DNA from: Puniceicoccaceae bacterium
GTDB taxonomy: Bacteria; Verrucomicrobiota; Verrucomicrobiia; Opitutales; Coraliomargaritaceae
Assembly (NCBI GenBank): GCA_018402305.1
Contig: JAGYJE010000004.1
Location: forward strand, 124,001 to 188,000
Length of the DNA: 64,000 bases
Reading direction: 5' to 3'
Shown here: positions 29,009-39,274 of the stretch, piece after piece
Layout of the letters: each line of letters begins with the position of its first letter
How positions within the stretch are numbered: position 1 is the first letter of the stretch
Translations under genes and position numbers: made by a program
The notes under the pieces: generated by a model
Database searches by the model: none
Seen by the model: the letters and a program-made list of their open reading frames with translations, nothing else
Told to the model about the DNA's origin: nothing

Positions 29009-30763
29009 ATGATATCAGACAGCCAATCCGCACCACAGCTTCACAAGAACGAAGGCATTAAAGAGCGCAGCCAGTATCTGCGCGGAACGATCCTGGAGGG
29101 TCTGGCCGATGTCTCAACAGGTTCCATTTCGGCGGACGACCAGCAGTTGACGAAATTCCACGGGATTTACCAGCAGGACGACCGCGATGTCCGCGCCAAG
29201 CGGCGCAAGCACAAACTGGACAAAGCCTACGCTTTTCTGGCGCGCATTTGCTTGCCGGGCGGCGTCTGCACGCCCGAACAGTGGCTGGTGGTTGACGAAC
29301 TGGCCGATTTTTGCGCGTTCAACACGATCAAGCTGACAACGCGTCAGGCCTTCCAGCTGCATGGGATCCTCAAGGGAAATTTGAAAGAAGTGGTTAAGTC
29401 CTGCAACGACGTCGCCATGACCACGCTGGCGGCCTGCGGCGATGTGAACCGCAACGTTATGTGCAACCCGAATCCCTTCATTTCCGAGGTGCATGCCGAG
29501 GTACAGCGGGTCACGGCGGAAATTGACGCCTATTTAAAGCCGCAAACACCGGCCTTTTCGCAAATGTGGTTGGATGGCGAACCGATCCAACTGACGGTCG
29601 AGCAAGCGGCCGAGCGCTCGAAAGGCTGCGGCGGCGACGCTGTTGAGCCCCTCTATGGCTCGACTTATCTGCCGCGCAAGTTTAAGATTGCGGTGGCGGT
29701 GCCGCCTTTCAACGACGTGGATGTCTTTGCCCACTGCCTCGGCTTCATCGCGATTATTGAAGAGGGCAAACTGGCAGGTTTCAATGTGACGGTCGGCGGG
29801 GGTATGGGGATGACGCACGGCAACGAAAAGACCTTCCCCCGTCTGGCGGATGTCATCGCGTTCTGCACGCCCGACCAGGCGGTGGCCGTGGCCGAGAAGA
29901 TTGTCGCCATCCAGCGAGACCACGGAAACCGGGAAGACCGCGCCAATGCGCGGTTCAAATACACCGTCGAGCGCCTCGGCAAAGATCGGGTCCGCGTGGA
30001 GCTGGAGAAGCGCCTCGGCTATGCGCTGGAAGATCCGCGGGAATACAAATTTACCAGCACGGCGGACCGTTACGGCTGGGTTGAGGGGATCAACGGCAAG
30101 TGGAACCTCGGTCTTTTTATCGAAGGCGGGCGCATCGTGGATGACGAAGCGAAAACCTTCAAAACCGGTATGCGCGCGATTGCGAAGGTGCATACAGGCG
30201 ATTTCCGTTTGACGGCTAATCAGAATCTTATTATCGCGGATGTCGCGCCCGAGGACAAGGGCGTCATTGACGCACTTGTCGCCGAGCACAAATTGGATGC
30301 CTACAAGACGGCCTCCGGCATGCGGCGTAGCCAGATCGCCTGTGTGGCGCTGCCCACCTGCGGTTTGGCCCTGGCCGAGTCCGAGCGCTACCTCCCAAAC
30401 CTGGTGAGCGACCTCGAAGTCATTTTGGAAGAGGCCGGCTTGCAGCAGGACGAGATTGTTATCCGCTCGACCGGTTGCCCGAATGGCTGTGGTCGCCCCT
30501 ACCTCGGCGAGATTGGTCTGGTCGGGAAGGTGCCCGGCAAATACAATCTTTATCTTGGAGCGGGCTTCGATGGTGAGCGTCTGAATAAGCGCTACCGCAC
30601 ATCGGTCACGCACGAGGAGATCATCGACGAGTTGAAGCCGATACTGCTAAGCTACGCCAAAGAGCGCGAAGAGGGCGAGCGCTTCGGTGACTTTACGATT
30701 CGCAAGGGCTACGTGAACGCGACCATGGCTGGGAATCAGTTCCACGCGGATTGCGCGGGATAG
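29009..30763 (+). CDS. cysI: Sulfite reductase hemoprotein subunit CysI
   Basis: 584 residues, full length. It reduces sulfite to sulfide with siroheme and a 4Fe-4S cluster. Cluster cysteines are in CVALPTCGLALAESERYLPN and STGCPNGCGRPYLGEIGLVG. The N-terminal block FHGIYQQDDRD and the KLTTRQAFQLHGI stretch are typical of the NADPH-linked enzyme. Together with divergent cysJ it gives assimilatory sulfate reduction capacity. The gene ends just before the REP array, whose first palindrome starts 9 bp after the stop. Confidence 0.96.
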   Translation: MISDSQSAPQLHKNEGIKERSQYLRGTILEGLADVSTGSISADDQQLTKFHGIYQQDDRDVRAKRRKHKLDKAYAFLARICLPGGVCTPEQWLVVDELADFCAFNTIKLTTRQAFQLHGILKGNLKEVVKSCNDVAMTTLAACGDVNRNVMCNPNPFISEVHAEVQRVTAEIDAYLKPQTPAFSQMWLDGEPIQLTVEQAAERSKGCGGDAVEPLYGSTYLPRKFKIAVAVPPFNDVDVFAHCLGFIAIIEEGKLAGFNVTVGGGMGMTHGNEKTFPRLADVIAFCTPDQAVAVAEKIVAIQRDHGNREDRANARFKYTVERLGKDRVRVELEKRLGYALEDPREYKFTSTADRYGWVEGINGKWNLGLFIEGGRIVDDEAKTFKTGMRAIAKVHTGDFRLTANQNLIIADVAPEDKGVIDALVAEHKLDAYKTASGMRRSQIACVALPTCGLALAESERYLPNLVSDLEVILEEAGLQQDEIVIRSTGCPNGCGRPYLGEIGLVGKVPGKYNLYLGAGFDGERLNKRYRTSVTHEEIIDELKPILLSYAKEREEGERFGDFTIRKGYVNATMAGNQFHADCAG

Positions 30764-30771
30764 CTGTCTAC

Positions 30772-30967
30772 GGAGCGTGCGTGTCCTCACGCACTTGTGG
30801 TGGGCCGGTGGGCCGGTAGCGCTGGAAGCGGGTGGGGACACCCGCACTCCGTTGGTGAGCGGAGTGTGCGTGTCCTCACGCACTTGTGGTGGGCTGGGCT
30901 GCGGCTTTTCGGCATTTCGGGCTGGTGGGCCGACAACGCTGGAAGCGGGTGGGGACACCCGCACTCC
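30772..30967. repeat. GGAG-type REP array, left arm (4 palindromes)
   Basis: Two forward palindromes (30772-30794, 30861-30883) alternate with two inverted ones (30828-30850, 30945-30967). The forward type is GGAG followed by the stem GTGCGTG/CACGCAC with loop TCCT. The inverted type, on its own strand, is GGAG then the stem GCGGGTG/CACCCGC with loop TCCC. Alternating inverted pairs are the BIME arrangement. The array sits between the cysI stop and the RAYT start. Confidence 0.85.
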
Positions 30968-30998
30968 GTAATTGCTTTACTCAACAACTTGAAAGCTT

Positions 30999-31622
30999 TT
31001 GCATAATGGCATGAACGATGGTTCGTCCTTCTTGAATCCGTATCAAAAGATCGACCAACATGGCAAGCGCCTCCCACACTGGCAGCAGGGTGATGCGTTA
31101 CAGTTCGTCACCTTCCGCCAGAAGGACGCCTTGCCGCAGAGTAAACTCAATACGTGGAAGCACGAGAAATCTGCCTGGATGGTCAAGCATCCGAAACCCT
31201 GGACGCCTGAGCAAGCTGAGGAATACGCATCGATCTTCACCGAGCGCATTGAAGCGTGGCTCGATGCGGGGATGGGAAGTTGCCTGTTTCGCAAGCCGTC
31301 CAATCGACAAAAGCTTGAGCGCGTGCTGATGCAAGCGGATCCCGCCCACGCGCAGTTGCATGCGTGGGTTATTATGCCGAATCATGTTCATGTCCTCTTT
31401 CGGTCGAAACGCCCACTGCCGGAGTTAATCAAGGCATGGAAGCGCGCATCGGCCAAATCGCTCGGTTTCGGCTCTATTTGGCAGCGTAATTACCGTGACA
31501 CGATCATTCGAGATCAAGGGCACTACGTCCGAGTGGTTCGATATATTCGCCGCAATCCTAAAGAGTTGGCCCCGGATATGTTTACGCTATGGGAAAGCGA
31601 GCGCGCGCGGCGGATCGAGTAG
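30999..31622 (+). CDS. REP-associated tyrosine transposase (RAYT)
   Basis: 207 residues, an apparently intact Y1 transposase. The HUH metal motif is VIMPNHVHVLFRS near residue 125, and the tyrosine region is GHYVRVVRYIRRNPKEL near 178-190. The N-terminus (PYQKIDQHGKRLPHWQQGDALQFVTFRQKD) matches a subgroup of RAYTs that begin with a strand carrying VTFR. Such enzymes cut and join single-stranded REP hairpins headed by GTAG or GGAG. Here GGAG-headed REPs flank both sides, so this is probably the cognate enzyme. An ATG at 31011 could be the true start. Confidence 0.88.
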   Translation: MHNGMNDGSSFLNPYQKIDQHGKRLPHWQQGDALQFVTFRQKDALPQSKLNTWKHEKSAWMVKHPKPWTPEQAEEYASIFTERIEAWLDAGMGSCLFRKPSNRQKLERVLMQADPAHAQLHAWVIMPNHVHVLFRSKRPLPELIKAWKRASAKSLGFGSIWQRNYRDTIIRDQGHYVRVVRYIRRNPKELAPDMFTLWESERARRIE

Positions 31623-31662
31623 GCGGCTTGGTTTTTCGAGCGGTGGGCTGGAAGCGCTGGAA

Positions 31663-32187
31663 GCGGGTGGGGACACCCGCACTCCGTTGTTGGGCGGAGG
31701 GTGCGTGTCCCCACGCACTTATGTTGGGTTGGCTGCGTCTTTTCAGGCATTTCGAGCTGGTGGGCCGACAACGCTGTGAGCGGGTGGGGACACCCGCACT
31801 CCGTTGGTGAGCGGAGTGTGCGTGTCCTCACGCACTTGTGGTGGGCTGGTGGGTTGACAAGGCTGTAAGCGGGTGGGGACACCCGCACTCCGTTTGGGGG
31901 GCGGAGGGTGCGTGTCCCCACGCACTTGTGTTGGGTTGGCTGCGTCTTTTCAGGCATTTCGAGCTGGTGGGCCGACAACGCTGTAAGCGGGTGAGGACAC
32001 CCGCACTCCGTTTGGGGGCGGAGAGTGTGTGTCCTCACGCACTCGTGGTGAGCTAGTGGGTTGACAACGCTGTGAGCGGGTGGGGACACCCGCACTCCGT
32101 TGGTGAGCGGAGTGTGCGTGTCTCCACGCACTTGTGGTGGGCTGGTGGGCCGACAGCGCTGGAAGCGGGTGGGGACACCCGCACTCC
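31663..32187. repeat. GGAG-type REP array, right arm (11 palindromes)
   Basis: Six inverted palindromes (31663, 31780, 31869, 31987, 32076 and 32165, each 23 bp) alternate with five forward ones (31696, 31813, 31903, 32020 and 32109). They are of the same two types as the left arm, with small sequence changes. Longer stretches between them (for example those containing TTTTCAGGCATTTCGAGCTGG) are also repeated, so the array grew by duplication of larger units. It ends 7 bp before the uvrA stop codon. Confidence 0.85.
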
Positions 32188-32194
32188 GTTGGCT

Positions 32195-35100
32195 TTACAG
32201 GAACGCTGCGGTTACGCTTCCGGGGCAGGCTTTTATTCCGGCTAGATCGCCTTGGTAGAGCAGCTCGCCGCCCGCTTCGCCGCCTTCGGGGCCTATTTCA
32301 ATGACGTAGTCAGCGTCTTTAATAATTTCTAAGTGATGCTCGATGACGAGGACGGTGTGGCCGCGGTCGACAAGACGGTGGAGCAGCTCGGTGAGGCGCT
32401 CGACATCGGAAAGGTGGAGGCCGATGGAGGGCTCTTCGAGTAGGTAGAGGTTGCCCTCGCCCTTATTGTATTGGCGCTCTTTGAAGGAGGGGAGGCCTTT
32501 GGCCAGTTCGCTGACGAGTTTGAGGCGCTGTGCCTCGCCGCCGGAAAGTGTGGGCGAGTATTGGCCCAGCTTAATATAGCCGAGGCCGGTTTCGACCATG
32601 AGCTGCATCAGGCTGCTAAGTTGGGTGTGGAAACTAAAAAACGCCGCGGCCTCTTCGAAGCTCATTTCCAGGACATCGGCGATGCTTTTGCCGTGCCAGC
32701 GGAGATCGTCGAGCTCGGGATCGTAGCGGCGGCCGCGGCAATCTTCGCAGGTCACATAGGTGTCCGGCATGAAGTTCATCTCCAGTTTGACCCGCCCGGC
32801 CCCCTTGCAGGTTTCGCAGCGGCCTCCTTTGGTATTGAAGGAAAAAGTGCCGGCGCTGAAGCCCCGCATGTTCGCCTCCGGAAGTTGGGCATAGATCTGG
32901 CGGATGCTATCAAAGGCACCGATATAGGTGGCCGGCGTCGAGCGGGGAGTTTTGCCGATGGGTGATTGATCGACCTCGATCACTCGACGGATGCTTTCAG
33001 CGTTCGTGAGTGATCGGAAGGTCGAACGTTCAACGCTGAACATGGAACTTTGAATGGGATTCTGATTCAATGATGAACGTTGAGGGTTGGATGTTCGACG
33101 TTCATTCGCGACCAAATCTTTTGGCGTGAGTTTAGGCTTTTTGCATTCAATTGCATGTTGAACCAGGGGACGCAGTAAGTCGCGAATAAGGGTGCTCTTA
33201 CCGGTTCCCGAGACGCCGCAGACGACTGTCAGCCGCTGCTTAGGGATCTGCAGGTCGAAGCCCTTCAGATTGCGCAGGGCGGCACCCTGGAGGGCGATCC
33301 ACTCGCTGTTGCTTTTTTTCTTTCGGGGGCTCCAAGGGGCCGGCAGCGGGCGATGGGCACCGCGCAGGGGGTGTTGCATTTTTTTGCGCAGATACTTTCC
33401 GGTGAGGGAGCGCTTGGACTTTTTGATTTGGCCGATCTTTCCGCTGGCGACGATCTTTCCGCCGTGGATGCCCGCGCCCGGGCCGAGGTCGATAATGTGG
33501 TCGGCTTGGCGCATCGTCGCCTCATTGTGTTCGACGATGACCAGTGTGTTGCCCCGTTGGCGCAACTGTTTGAGCGAGTCGAGGAGCTTCGCGTTGTCGC
33601 GCGCGTGCAGGCCGATCGAGGGCTCATCGAGGACGTAGAGGACGCCGGATAGATTGGAACCGAGCTGAGCGGCGAGGCGGATACGCTGCGCTTCGCCCCC
33701 GGAGAGTGTGGCGGTGGCGCGGTCGAGGCTCAGGTAGTCCAGTCCGACGCGGTCCATGAAGCACATGCGCTCCTCGATCTCCGGCATAAGCTCCGCCAGC
33801 ACCGCTTCACTTCGCGAATCGGTTTTCACGCACTTGAGAACTTGCAACAATTGCGAGGGAGTCAGCCGCAGAAGCTCGTTAAGTGAAACCGATTTTGGGA
33901 CGTCGAGGTTTAACGATTGAAATTCGAAGGTGGAATGCGGGTGTTTTCCGAAAGTTGGCTTATCAGGGCTTTTTGCTTTCTTCGACGTTGAATGTTCGCT
34001 GTTGGGCGTTCGATGTTCGACGAGTGGCAAGCGGACGTTGCGGCTGAGTTCATTGAGGCGTGCGCCCTGGCAGTCGGGGCAAGTCGCGCCGTCCTCATAG
34101 TCGTCGAGGTGGTCGACGGTGCTTTCCTCCTCCTGCGCCATCCAGTCGAAAAGCTGGCCATAGCCGCGACAGGTCGGGCACCATCCGCGGGGGCTATTCC
34201 AAGAAAAGTGCTTGGGGTCGAGCTCGGGAAAAGCTTCGCCGGTGATCGGGTCGGTGCGCTTCGTGGAGAGGTGGGAAAGGGTGTCGCCGTTGGGCGCCAT
34301 GAGGAAGGCGCTGCCCTTGCCCAGTTTGAGGGCGGTGGCGAGGTGGTCCTGCAAATCGCGGCGACTGGGCGGGGTCGCTTTCCCGAGGCTGGCAACGACC
34401 AGGTCGATGTCGTGCTCGGCGTAGCGGTTGAGCTTCTTGAAATCTTTCAGGTGGATGAGGCGGCCATCGATGCGGAGCTGCTCGTAGCCGTGGTCGCGGG
34501 CCCAGTTGGCGAGTGGCTCATGGTGGCCCTTGCGGCCGCGGATGAGTGGTGCGCAAAGGTAGAGCGTTGCGAAGCTTGGTTTGGCTGCTTTACCTTGGTA
34601 GTCGCTGCGTAGTTGCTGTAGGCGTTTCAGCAATACATCCTCGGTCTGGGTGACGACCGCTTCACCGCTCGTCGGGGAATGCTGGATGCCGATGCGGGCG
34701 TAGAGCAGCCGCAGGTATTGTGCGACTTCGGTGATGGTGGCTACGGTGGACTTGCGGGTGCCTTTGGTCACCCGTTGCTCAATCGCAACAGTCGGGGCGA
34801 TGCCGTGCAGCGAGTCGACCTCGGCGCGGGGCATCTGCTCAACAAATTGACGGGCGTAGGCCGACATCGACTCCATGAAGCGGCGCTGGCCCTCGGCAAA
34901 GATAATGTCGAAGGCCAGAGTCGATTTGCCCGAGCCCGAGGCTCCCGTGATGACGGTGGTCTTGTTGTGGGGGATTGCGCAACTGATGTTCTTAAGATTG
35001 TGTTCGCGGGCGCCTTCGACGATGAGGGAGTGCGGCTGGCTTCGAGAGGTCTGGGCGTAGGCTGCCGGAGGTTCGGCGGCTTGAAGGGCTTCGGTGTCGG

Positions 35101-38100
35101 CGAGGGGGGTGTGGTCGAGGGCTTCGCGAAGGTAGGGGGCGGTGACGCACGAGGCTTTGGCGATTTGCTCAGGAGTGCCCTGGGCCGTGATTTGGCCCCC
35201 GCCGCTGCCCGCCTCCGGACCCATTTCGACGATCCAATCGGCGACCTTGAGGACGTCGAGATTGTGCTCGATCACGATGACGGAATTCCCCGCGTCGACG
35301 AGGCTCTGCAGGACGTCGATGAGGCGTTTCACATCGGCGCGGTGCAGCCCGGTGGTGGGCTCGTCAATGAGAATGAGTGTGTGCGTTCCGGGATTGGGGG
35401 TCGAACCGCGTGAGGCGGAGCCTTTCACGCGGCGGGATGCGCTTGGCTTTGAGCTGGCTGGCTTGTTTTCATGGCTTGGCCGCGTTCCGACGCGGCCAAG
35501 GTATCGCACCAATTTGAGGCGTTGGGATTCGCCGCCGGAAAGGGTGTTGAGGGGCTGGCCGAGCTTGAGGTAGCCCAGTCCGACGTCGACGAGGGGTTGG
35601 AGGCAGCGGGTGATTTTTGGATAGTCGCCGAAAAAGAGGCAGGCCTCGGTGATGTCGAGATCGAGAATTTGGGCGATGCTGCGGCCGTTGAACTCGATGT
35701 CGAGGACCTCCGGTTTGAAGCGCCGGCCTTCGCAGCTTTCGCAGGGCACGAAAAGATCGGAGACGAACTGCATCTCAATACGCTCGTAGCCGAGGCCGGA
35801 GCAGGCGGGGCAGCGTCCATCGCCCCCATTGAAGGAAAAATGGCCGGCACCCATACCGGCGGCCTGGGCCTCGTCCAAGCGGGCAAAGAGTTGGCGAATG
35901 GCTTCCCAGGCCTTACTGTAGCTGGCCGGGTTGGAGCGGGGTGTCTTGCTGACGGGGCTTTGATCAACGAAGACCACGTCGGAGAGGGGCAGGGAGCATT
36001 CGATGTCCTTGAGGGCGGCCGGCTCGTCGACGCTGAGCCCCTTTTGCGCGAGCAGATTCTGGTAGATGATATTGTTGAGGAGAGTGCTTTTCCCGGAGCC
36101 AGAAACGCCGCTCAGGCAGACGAGCCGTTGAAGCGGGAGGTGCAGTGTGAGGTCGTGTACGTTGTGCTTGCTGGCGGCGTAAATGGAAAGAAGAGGAGAG
36201 TTGGAACGTTGAACATCGGACGTCGAACCTTGAACACCCAATGATCGCTTTTGTTTTGCCTTACTCTTATTCGATGTTGGACGTTCGACGTTGGACGTTC
36301 GATGTTCACAACGCCGCTGCCCCGGGGGCTGGATGGTTTCGCGTCCGGAGAGGTAGCGGCCGGTGTGGGTGTCGGATTTCAGGATCCCGGCATAATCGCC
36401 ACTGAAGGTGAGTTGGCCGCCTGCGGTGCCCGGGCGAGGGCCGATTTCGATGAGGTGATCGGCGGCGCGCATCACGGCTTCGTCGTGTTCGACCACCACA
36501 ACGGTGTTGCCGAGGTCGGTGAGGCGGCGGAGGATGCGGATGAGGCGGTCCATGTCGCGGGGGTGGAGCCCTACGGAGGGCTCGTCGAGGACGAAGAGGG
36601 TATCGACCAGCGAGGAGCCCAGGCAGGAAGTCAGGTTGACCCGCATGGTTTCACCGCCCGAGAGGGTGCGCGAACTGCGGTCGAGGGTGAGGTAGCCGAG
36701 GCCCACCTGTTCGAGAAAGGACAGGCGGGATAGAATGCCGGCGAGGGCGCTGTTGGTAGGGGCAGGGGGCGTGGAGTTGGGAGGGCGGTTGTCCCCAGCC
36801 GCCGCAGCCCGGTCCGACGCGGGCGACTGGGGACAGTCGCCCTCCTTTAAAAGACCGAGCAGCTCCGAGATACTCTTCCGGTAGAGATCAGGGAGTGTGT
36901 GGTCCTGCCACTTCCAGTTGAGGGACTCCGGCTGGAGGCGGCTTCCCTGGCAGTCGGGGCAGAGGGTGTAGCTGCGGAACTTGGAGAGGAAGACCCGCAC
37001 GTGCATCTTGTAGAGGTTTTTATTGAGCCAATCAAAGAACCGGTGGATGCCATACCACTCGCGATAGCCATCGCTGTAATCGGGAGCGCCGTTCCAGACG
37101 AAGTCGCGTTCCCGCTGGTTGAGCTTCGACCACGGAATGTTGGTGCGGATTTTGTGCTTTTTCGCGGCCCGCTGGAGGTCGCGCAGACTTTCGCTGTAGA
37201 CCTCGCCCTGGAAGGCGCGAATGGCCCCATCGTCGATGGAGCAGCTGGCGTCCGGGACGACCAGACCCGCGTCGATCTCGATGACCCGTCCGAAGCCCCG
37301 GCAGGCTGGGCAGGCACCGATCGGGGAATTAAAGGAGAAAAGTGCCGGGATAGCGGGCCGAAAGGTCTGGCCGGTGCTGGGCGAGCGGAGGCCCTGGCGA
37401 AAGCCCGTGAGGTGCCGCCCAGCATCGTCAAAAATGTCCACCCGGCCCTGGCCAAACTGAAGGGCGGTTTGCAGGGCTTCGATGACGCGCGAGCGGGCGG
37501 CATCGTTGATTTTCGCGATGCGGTCCTGAATGACATGGATGCGGGATTCGGGATACGGGACGCGGGATTCGGGATACGGGTTGGGGGCTAGGAGATCGGA
37601 TATGCGGGCGATTTCGTGGGAACCCCCCTCAGTCTTGGGCAGCAAGACGCGGGTGTAGCCCTGTGCGCTGAGGGGTTGGAGGATTTCCGGCCAGGTCAGG
37701 TTTTTCGGTTTTTCAATGGGGAAGCCGATCAGGCGTTTTGCGCCGGCGTGTCTCGTGATGAGTTGCTTCCAGATGGTCTGCGGGTTGTCGTCGCGGATCG
37801 CTTCCCCGCTGGCAGGGTCGTAGAGGGTGGCGTTGTTGGCGAACCAGACCTTGAAGTAGTCGCAGAGTTCGGTGATCGTGCCAACGGTGGAGCGGGAGGT
37901 CTTGACTGTATTTGACTGCTGAATGGCAATGGACGGGCGGATGTTGTCCACTCGGTCGACCTGGGGCCGGTCGAGCAGATCCATAAACTGCCGCGTGTAG
38001 GGGGAAAAGGTCTCCACGTAGCGCCGCTGGCCCTCTGCGTGGAGGGTCTGGAAAACGAGGGACGACTTACCGGCTCCGCTCAAGCCGGTGACCACGGTCA

Positions 38101-38197
38101 GTTCCCCAATCGGCAGATCGAGATCAAAGCCTTTCAGGTTGTTTTGGCGGACGCCGTGGAGGTGGATGCATGCATTCTTTTTTGGCACAAGGATCAA
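32195..38197 (-). CDS. uvrA: Double-length (tandem) UvrA excinuclease subunit
   Basis: 2000 residues, about twice a normal UvrA, which recognises DNA damage for UvrB. Four ABC ATPase halves are seen. Walker A motifs are [11 protein letters not shown] near residue 38, [11 protein letters not shown] near 698, [11 protein letters not shown] near 1085 and [11 protein letters not shown] near 1660. Each half also has an LSGGE signature ([40 protein letters not shown]). Zinc pairs such as [40 protein letters not shown] and CETCKGAG show both copies kept their zinc modules. Double UvrAs are known in several phyla. Six in-frame repeat insertions lie in loops (see separate entries). The frame is uninterrupted. 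Confidence 0.93.
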   Translation of the reverse strand: MILVPKKNACIHLHGVRQNNLKGFDLDLPIGELTVVTGLSGAGKSSLVFQTLHAEGQRRYVETFSPYTRQFMDLLDRPQVDRVDNIRPSIAIQQSNTVKTSRSTVGTITELCDYFKVWFANNATLYDPASGEAIRDDNPQTIWKQLITRHAGAKRLIGFPIEKPKNLTWPEILQPLSAQGYTRVLLPKTEGGSHEIARISDLLAPNPYPESRVPYPESRIHVIQDRIAKINDAARSRVIEALQTALQFGQGRVDIFDDAGRHLTGFRQGLRSPSTGQTFRPAIPALFSFNSPIGACPACRGFGRVIEIDAGLVVPDASCSIDDGAIRAFQGEVYSESLRDLQRAAKKHKIRTNIPWSKLNQRERDFVWNGAPDYSDGYREWYGIHRFFDWLNKNLYKMHVRVFLSKFRSYTLCPDCQGSRLQPESLNWKWQDHTLPDLYRKSISELLGLLKEGDCPQSPASDRAAAAGDNRPPNSTPPAPTNSALAGILSRLSFLEQVGLGYLTLDRSSRTLSGGETMRVNLTSCLGSSLVDTLFVLDEPSVGLHPRDMDRLIRILRRLTDLGNTVVVVEHDEAVMRAADHLIEIGPRPGTAGGQLTFSGDYAGILKSDTHTGRYLSGRETIQPPGQRRCEHRTSNVERPTSNKSKAKQKRSLGVQGSTSDVQRSNSPLLSIYAASKHNVHDLTLHLPLQRLVCLSGVSGSGKSTLLNNIIYQNLLAQKGLSVDEPAALKDIECSLPLSDVVFVDQSPVSKTPRSNPASYSKAWEAIRQLFARLDEAQAAGMGAGHFSFNGGDGRCPACSGLGYERIEMQFVSDLFVPCESCEGRRFKPEVLDIEFNGRSIAQILDLDITEACLFFGDYPKITRCLQPLVDVGLGYLKLGQPLNTLSGGESQRLKLVRYLGRVGTRPSHENKPASSKPSASRRVKGSASRGSTPNPGTHTLILIDEPTTGLHRADVKRLIDVLQSLVDAGNSVIVIEHNLDVLKVADWIVEMGPEAGSGGGQITAQGTPEQIAKASCVTAPYLREALDHTPLADTEALQAAEPPAAYAQTSRSQPHSLIVEGAREHNLKNISCAIPHNKTTVITGASGSGKSTLAFDIIFAEGQRRFMESMSAYARQFVEQMPRAEVDSLHGIAPTVAIEQRVTKGTRKSTVATITEVAQYLRLLYARIGIQHSPTSGEAVVTQTEDVLLKRLQQLRSDYQGKAAKPSFATLYLCAPLIRGRKGHHEPLANWARDHGYEQLRIDGRLIHLKDFKKLNRYAEHDIDLVVASLGKATPPSRRDLQDHLATALKLGKGSAFLMAPNGDTLSHLSTKRTDPITGEAFPELDPKHFSWNSPRGWCPTCRGYGQLFDWMAQEEESTVDHLDDYEDGATCPDCQGARLNELSRNVRLPLVEHRTPNSEHSTSKKAKSPDKPTFGKHPHSTFEFQSLNLDVPKSVSLNELLRLTPSQLLQVLKCVKTDSRSEAVLAELMPEIEERMCFMDRVGLDYLSLDRATATLSGGEAQRIRLAAQLGSNLSGVLYVLDEPSIGLHARDNAKLLDSLKQLRQRGNTLVIVEHNEATMRQADHIIDLGPGAGIHGGKIVASGKIGQIKKSKRSLTGKYLRKKMQHPLRGAHRPLPAPWSPRKKKSNSEWIALQGAALRNLKGFDLQIPKQRLTVVCGVSGTGKSTLIRDLLRPLVQHAIECKKPKLTPKDLVANERRTSNPQRSSLNQNPIQSSMFSVERSTFRSLTNAESIRRVIEVDQSPIGKTPRSTPATYIGAFDSIRQIYAQLPEANMRGFSAGTFSFNTKGGRCETCKGAGRVKLEMNFMPDTYVTCEDCRGRRYDPELDDLRWHGKSIADVLEMSFEEAAAFFSFHTQLSSLMQLMVETGLGYIKLGQYSPTLSGGEAQRLKLVSELAKGLPSFKERQYNKGEGNLYLLEEPSIGLHLSDVERLTELLHRLVDRGHTVLVIEHHLEIIKDADYVIEIGPEGGEAGGELLYQGDLAGIKACPGSVTAAFL
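33005..33115. repeat. Minisatellite-like insertion in uvrA (fourth ATPase region)
   Basis: DNA made of variants of GAACGTT, GTTCAACG and GTTGGATGTTCGACGTTC, translated in frame as blocks such as [12 protein letters not shown] and [10 protein letters not shown]. It interrupts the loop before the conserved [13 protein letters not shown] block. The same repeat family appears near 33970-34025 and 36185-36310. Confidence 0.7.
33925..34025. repeat. Minisatellite-like insertion in uvrA (third ATPase region)
   Basis: The same GTTCGACGTTGAATGTTCG-type repeat, translated as [15 protein letters not shown] followed by low-complexity sequence. It lies in the zinc-module region, between [11 protein letters not shown] and [10 protein letters not shown]. 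Confidence 0.65.
35400..35470. repeat. Palindromic insertion in uvrA (second ATPase region)
   Basis: CCGCGTGA and TCACGCGG (about 35407-35433) form an inverted repeat inside the frame, translated as [14 protein letters not shown]. It sits in the loop between the second LSGGE helix and the Walker B block [12 protein letters not shown]. Confidence 0.6.
36185..36310. repeat. Minisatellite-like insertion in uvrA (linker before second Walker A)
   Basis: Units such as GTTGGACGTTCGACGTTGG are translated as [13 protein letters not shown] and later [10 protein letters not shown]. The insertion separates [10 protein letters not shown] from [18 protein letters not shown], which are adjacent in ordinary UvrA apart from a short linker. 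Confidence 0.75.
36780..36845. repeat. GGAG-type REP pair inserted in frame in uvrA
   Basis: A 66-bp element bounded by GGAG at one end and CTCC at the other. Each arm is itself a hairpin: GGCGG/CCGCC with loop region TTGTCCCCAG, and on the other strand GGCGACTG/CAGTCGCC. It follows the BIME layout of the array beside the RAYT and shares the TGTCC loop. Being 22 codons long, it keeps the frame and encodes [20 protein letters not shown] in the loop before the first LSGGE block. Confidence 0.75.
37545..37592. repeat. Direct repeat inserted in uvrA (N-terminal half)
   Basis: Two 21-bp copies of GGATTCGGGATACGGG-type sequence encode [14 protein letters not shown], between SDLLAP and the conserved [11 protein letters not shown] block. 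The repeat is in frame and in a loop of the UvrB-binding region. Confidence 0.7.
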
Positions 38198-38267
38198 GTT
38201 GTGTTGAATCCACCGGAACGCAAAGCCTGGTTTTAATGATTGAGGCCAATGAAGGTGACCTGCCTCT

Positions 38268-39179
38268 TTAGTTTTTCGTCTCTGCTTCGAGCCTATTGAG
38301 ATCTTTAGACGTCAGGAGGTCGATGAGCTTCTTCATAGCGGGCGTCAGCACACGGCCCTTGCGGTGAATGAGGGCGAGGGGGCGTTTGTAGGTCTTGTTT
38401 TCGAATTTAAGCACACTGAGCAAACCCTGCGCCTCCTCGCGGATGACGGTCGTTTGGGGTAGGATGGCGATACCCGCGTTGATCTCAACGGCTCGTTTCA
38501 CGGTCTCTACGTTATCAAACTCCATGACGGGCTCGATCTCTAGATTGGCTTCGCGGAAAATCTGGTCGGTCGCCTTACGGGTTGGGATGTCCGGTTCGAA
38601 GCCGATGAACTTCTGGGTGGCGAGCGCTTCCAGGTTGATCGTCTTCTTTTTGGCCAAGGGGTGTTCCGGGCTGACGACGAGGACGAGAATGTCGTCGTGA
38701 AAGGGCAGCACCTCCAGTTGTTTGTGCTTCAGCGGATAGGCGACGAGGCCGAGGTCGATGGAATTGGTCAAAATATCCTCGTAGACGTTGTTGGCGCGGC
38801 GGTATTCTATCCGGATGTTGACCTCGGGGTATTTGGTCAGGAAGACTTTGACGTAAGGCGGGAGCTCGTGCAGCCCGATACTGTAAACAGTCGAGATGTG
38901 GATGGTGCCGCTGATGACTTTCTTCATCTCCTGCAGCTCGCTGTTCAGCTTGTCATAGAGGTAGAGGATTTCCTTGGCTGATTGAAACAGCTTTTGTCCC
39001 TCCCGCGTGAGGCGGAATTGCTTTTGGCTGCGATCCACGATAAGGATGTTGAAATGCTTCTCCATCGCCCGCAGTTGTTGGCTGACCGCCGATTGTGTGA
39101 TACCATTGAGCTTGGCGGCGCGGGAAAAGCTCTCGCTATCGACCAAATCTGAGAATATTTTGAAGTTTTCAACGTGCAT
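38268..39179 (-). CDS. LysR-family transcription regulator
   Basis: 303 residues. An N-terminal winged helix (FKIFSDLVDSESFSRAAKLNGITQSAVSQQL, residues 6-36) is followed by a periplasmic-binding-type effector domain (HISTVYSIGLHELPPYVKVF, then GIAILPQTTV). It resembles the CysB/CysL/CbbR branch. A role in sulfur control of cysJ and cysI 8 kb away is possible but only a guess. The start ATG at 39179 is only a few bases from the predicted transcription start, so the message may be leaderless. It is divergent from yggS across 95 bp. Confidence 0.9.
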   Translation of the reverse strand: MHVENFKIFSDLVDSESFSRAAKLNGITQSAVSQQLRAMEKHFNILIVDRSQKQFRLTREGQKLFQSAKEILYLYDKLNSELQEMKKVISGTIHISTVYSIGLHELPPYVKVFLTKYPEVNIRIEYRRANNVYEDILTNSIDLGLVAYPLKHKQLEVLPFHDDILVLVVSPEHPLAKKKTINLEALATQKFIGFEPDIPTRKATDQIFREANLEIEPVMEFDNVETVKRAVEINAGIAILPQTTVIREEAQGLLSVLKFENKTYKRPLALIHRKGRVLTPAMKKLIDLLTSKDLNRLEAETKN

Positions 39180-39182
39180 ACC

Positions 39183-39222
39183 ATCATGTATATAACCCCC
39201 GCTTATGGGAAATCAAGTATAA
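39183..39222 (-). promoter_or_regulatory. Promoter and possible LysR box for the regulator gene
   Basis: On the minus strand, TTGATT (39216-39211), a 16-bp spacer and TATATA (39194-39189) form a fair promoter. It places transcription start within a few bases of the ATG at 39179. TTAT at 39203-39206 and ATAA at 39219-39222 form a small inverted repeat over the -35 region, a plausible autoregulatory LysR site. Confidence 0.4.
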
Positions 39223-39274
39223 ATGAAGGAAATCTAATGTATCGAAAATTCACGTCTTGGATCCTTAATAGCTT

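Noticed and set aside
30772-32187. A CRISPR array
   Set aside because: The repeated units are palindromes in alternating orientation, the stretches between them are themselves repeated, and no cas gene is present.
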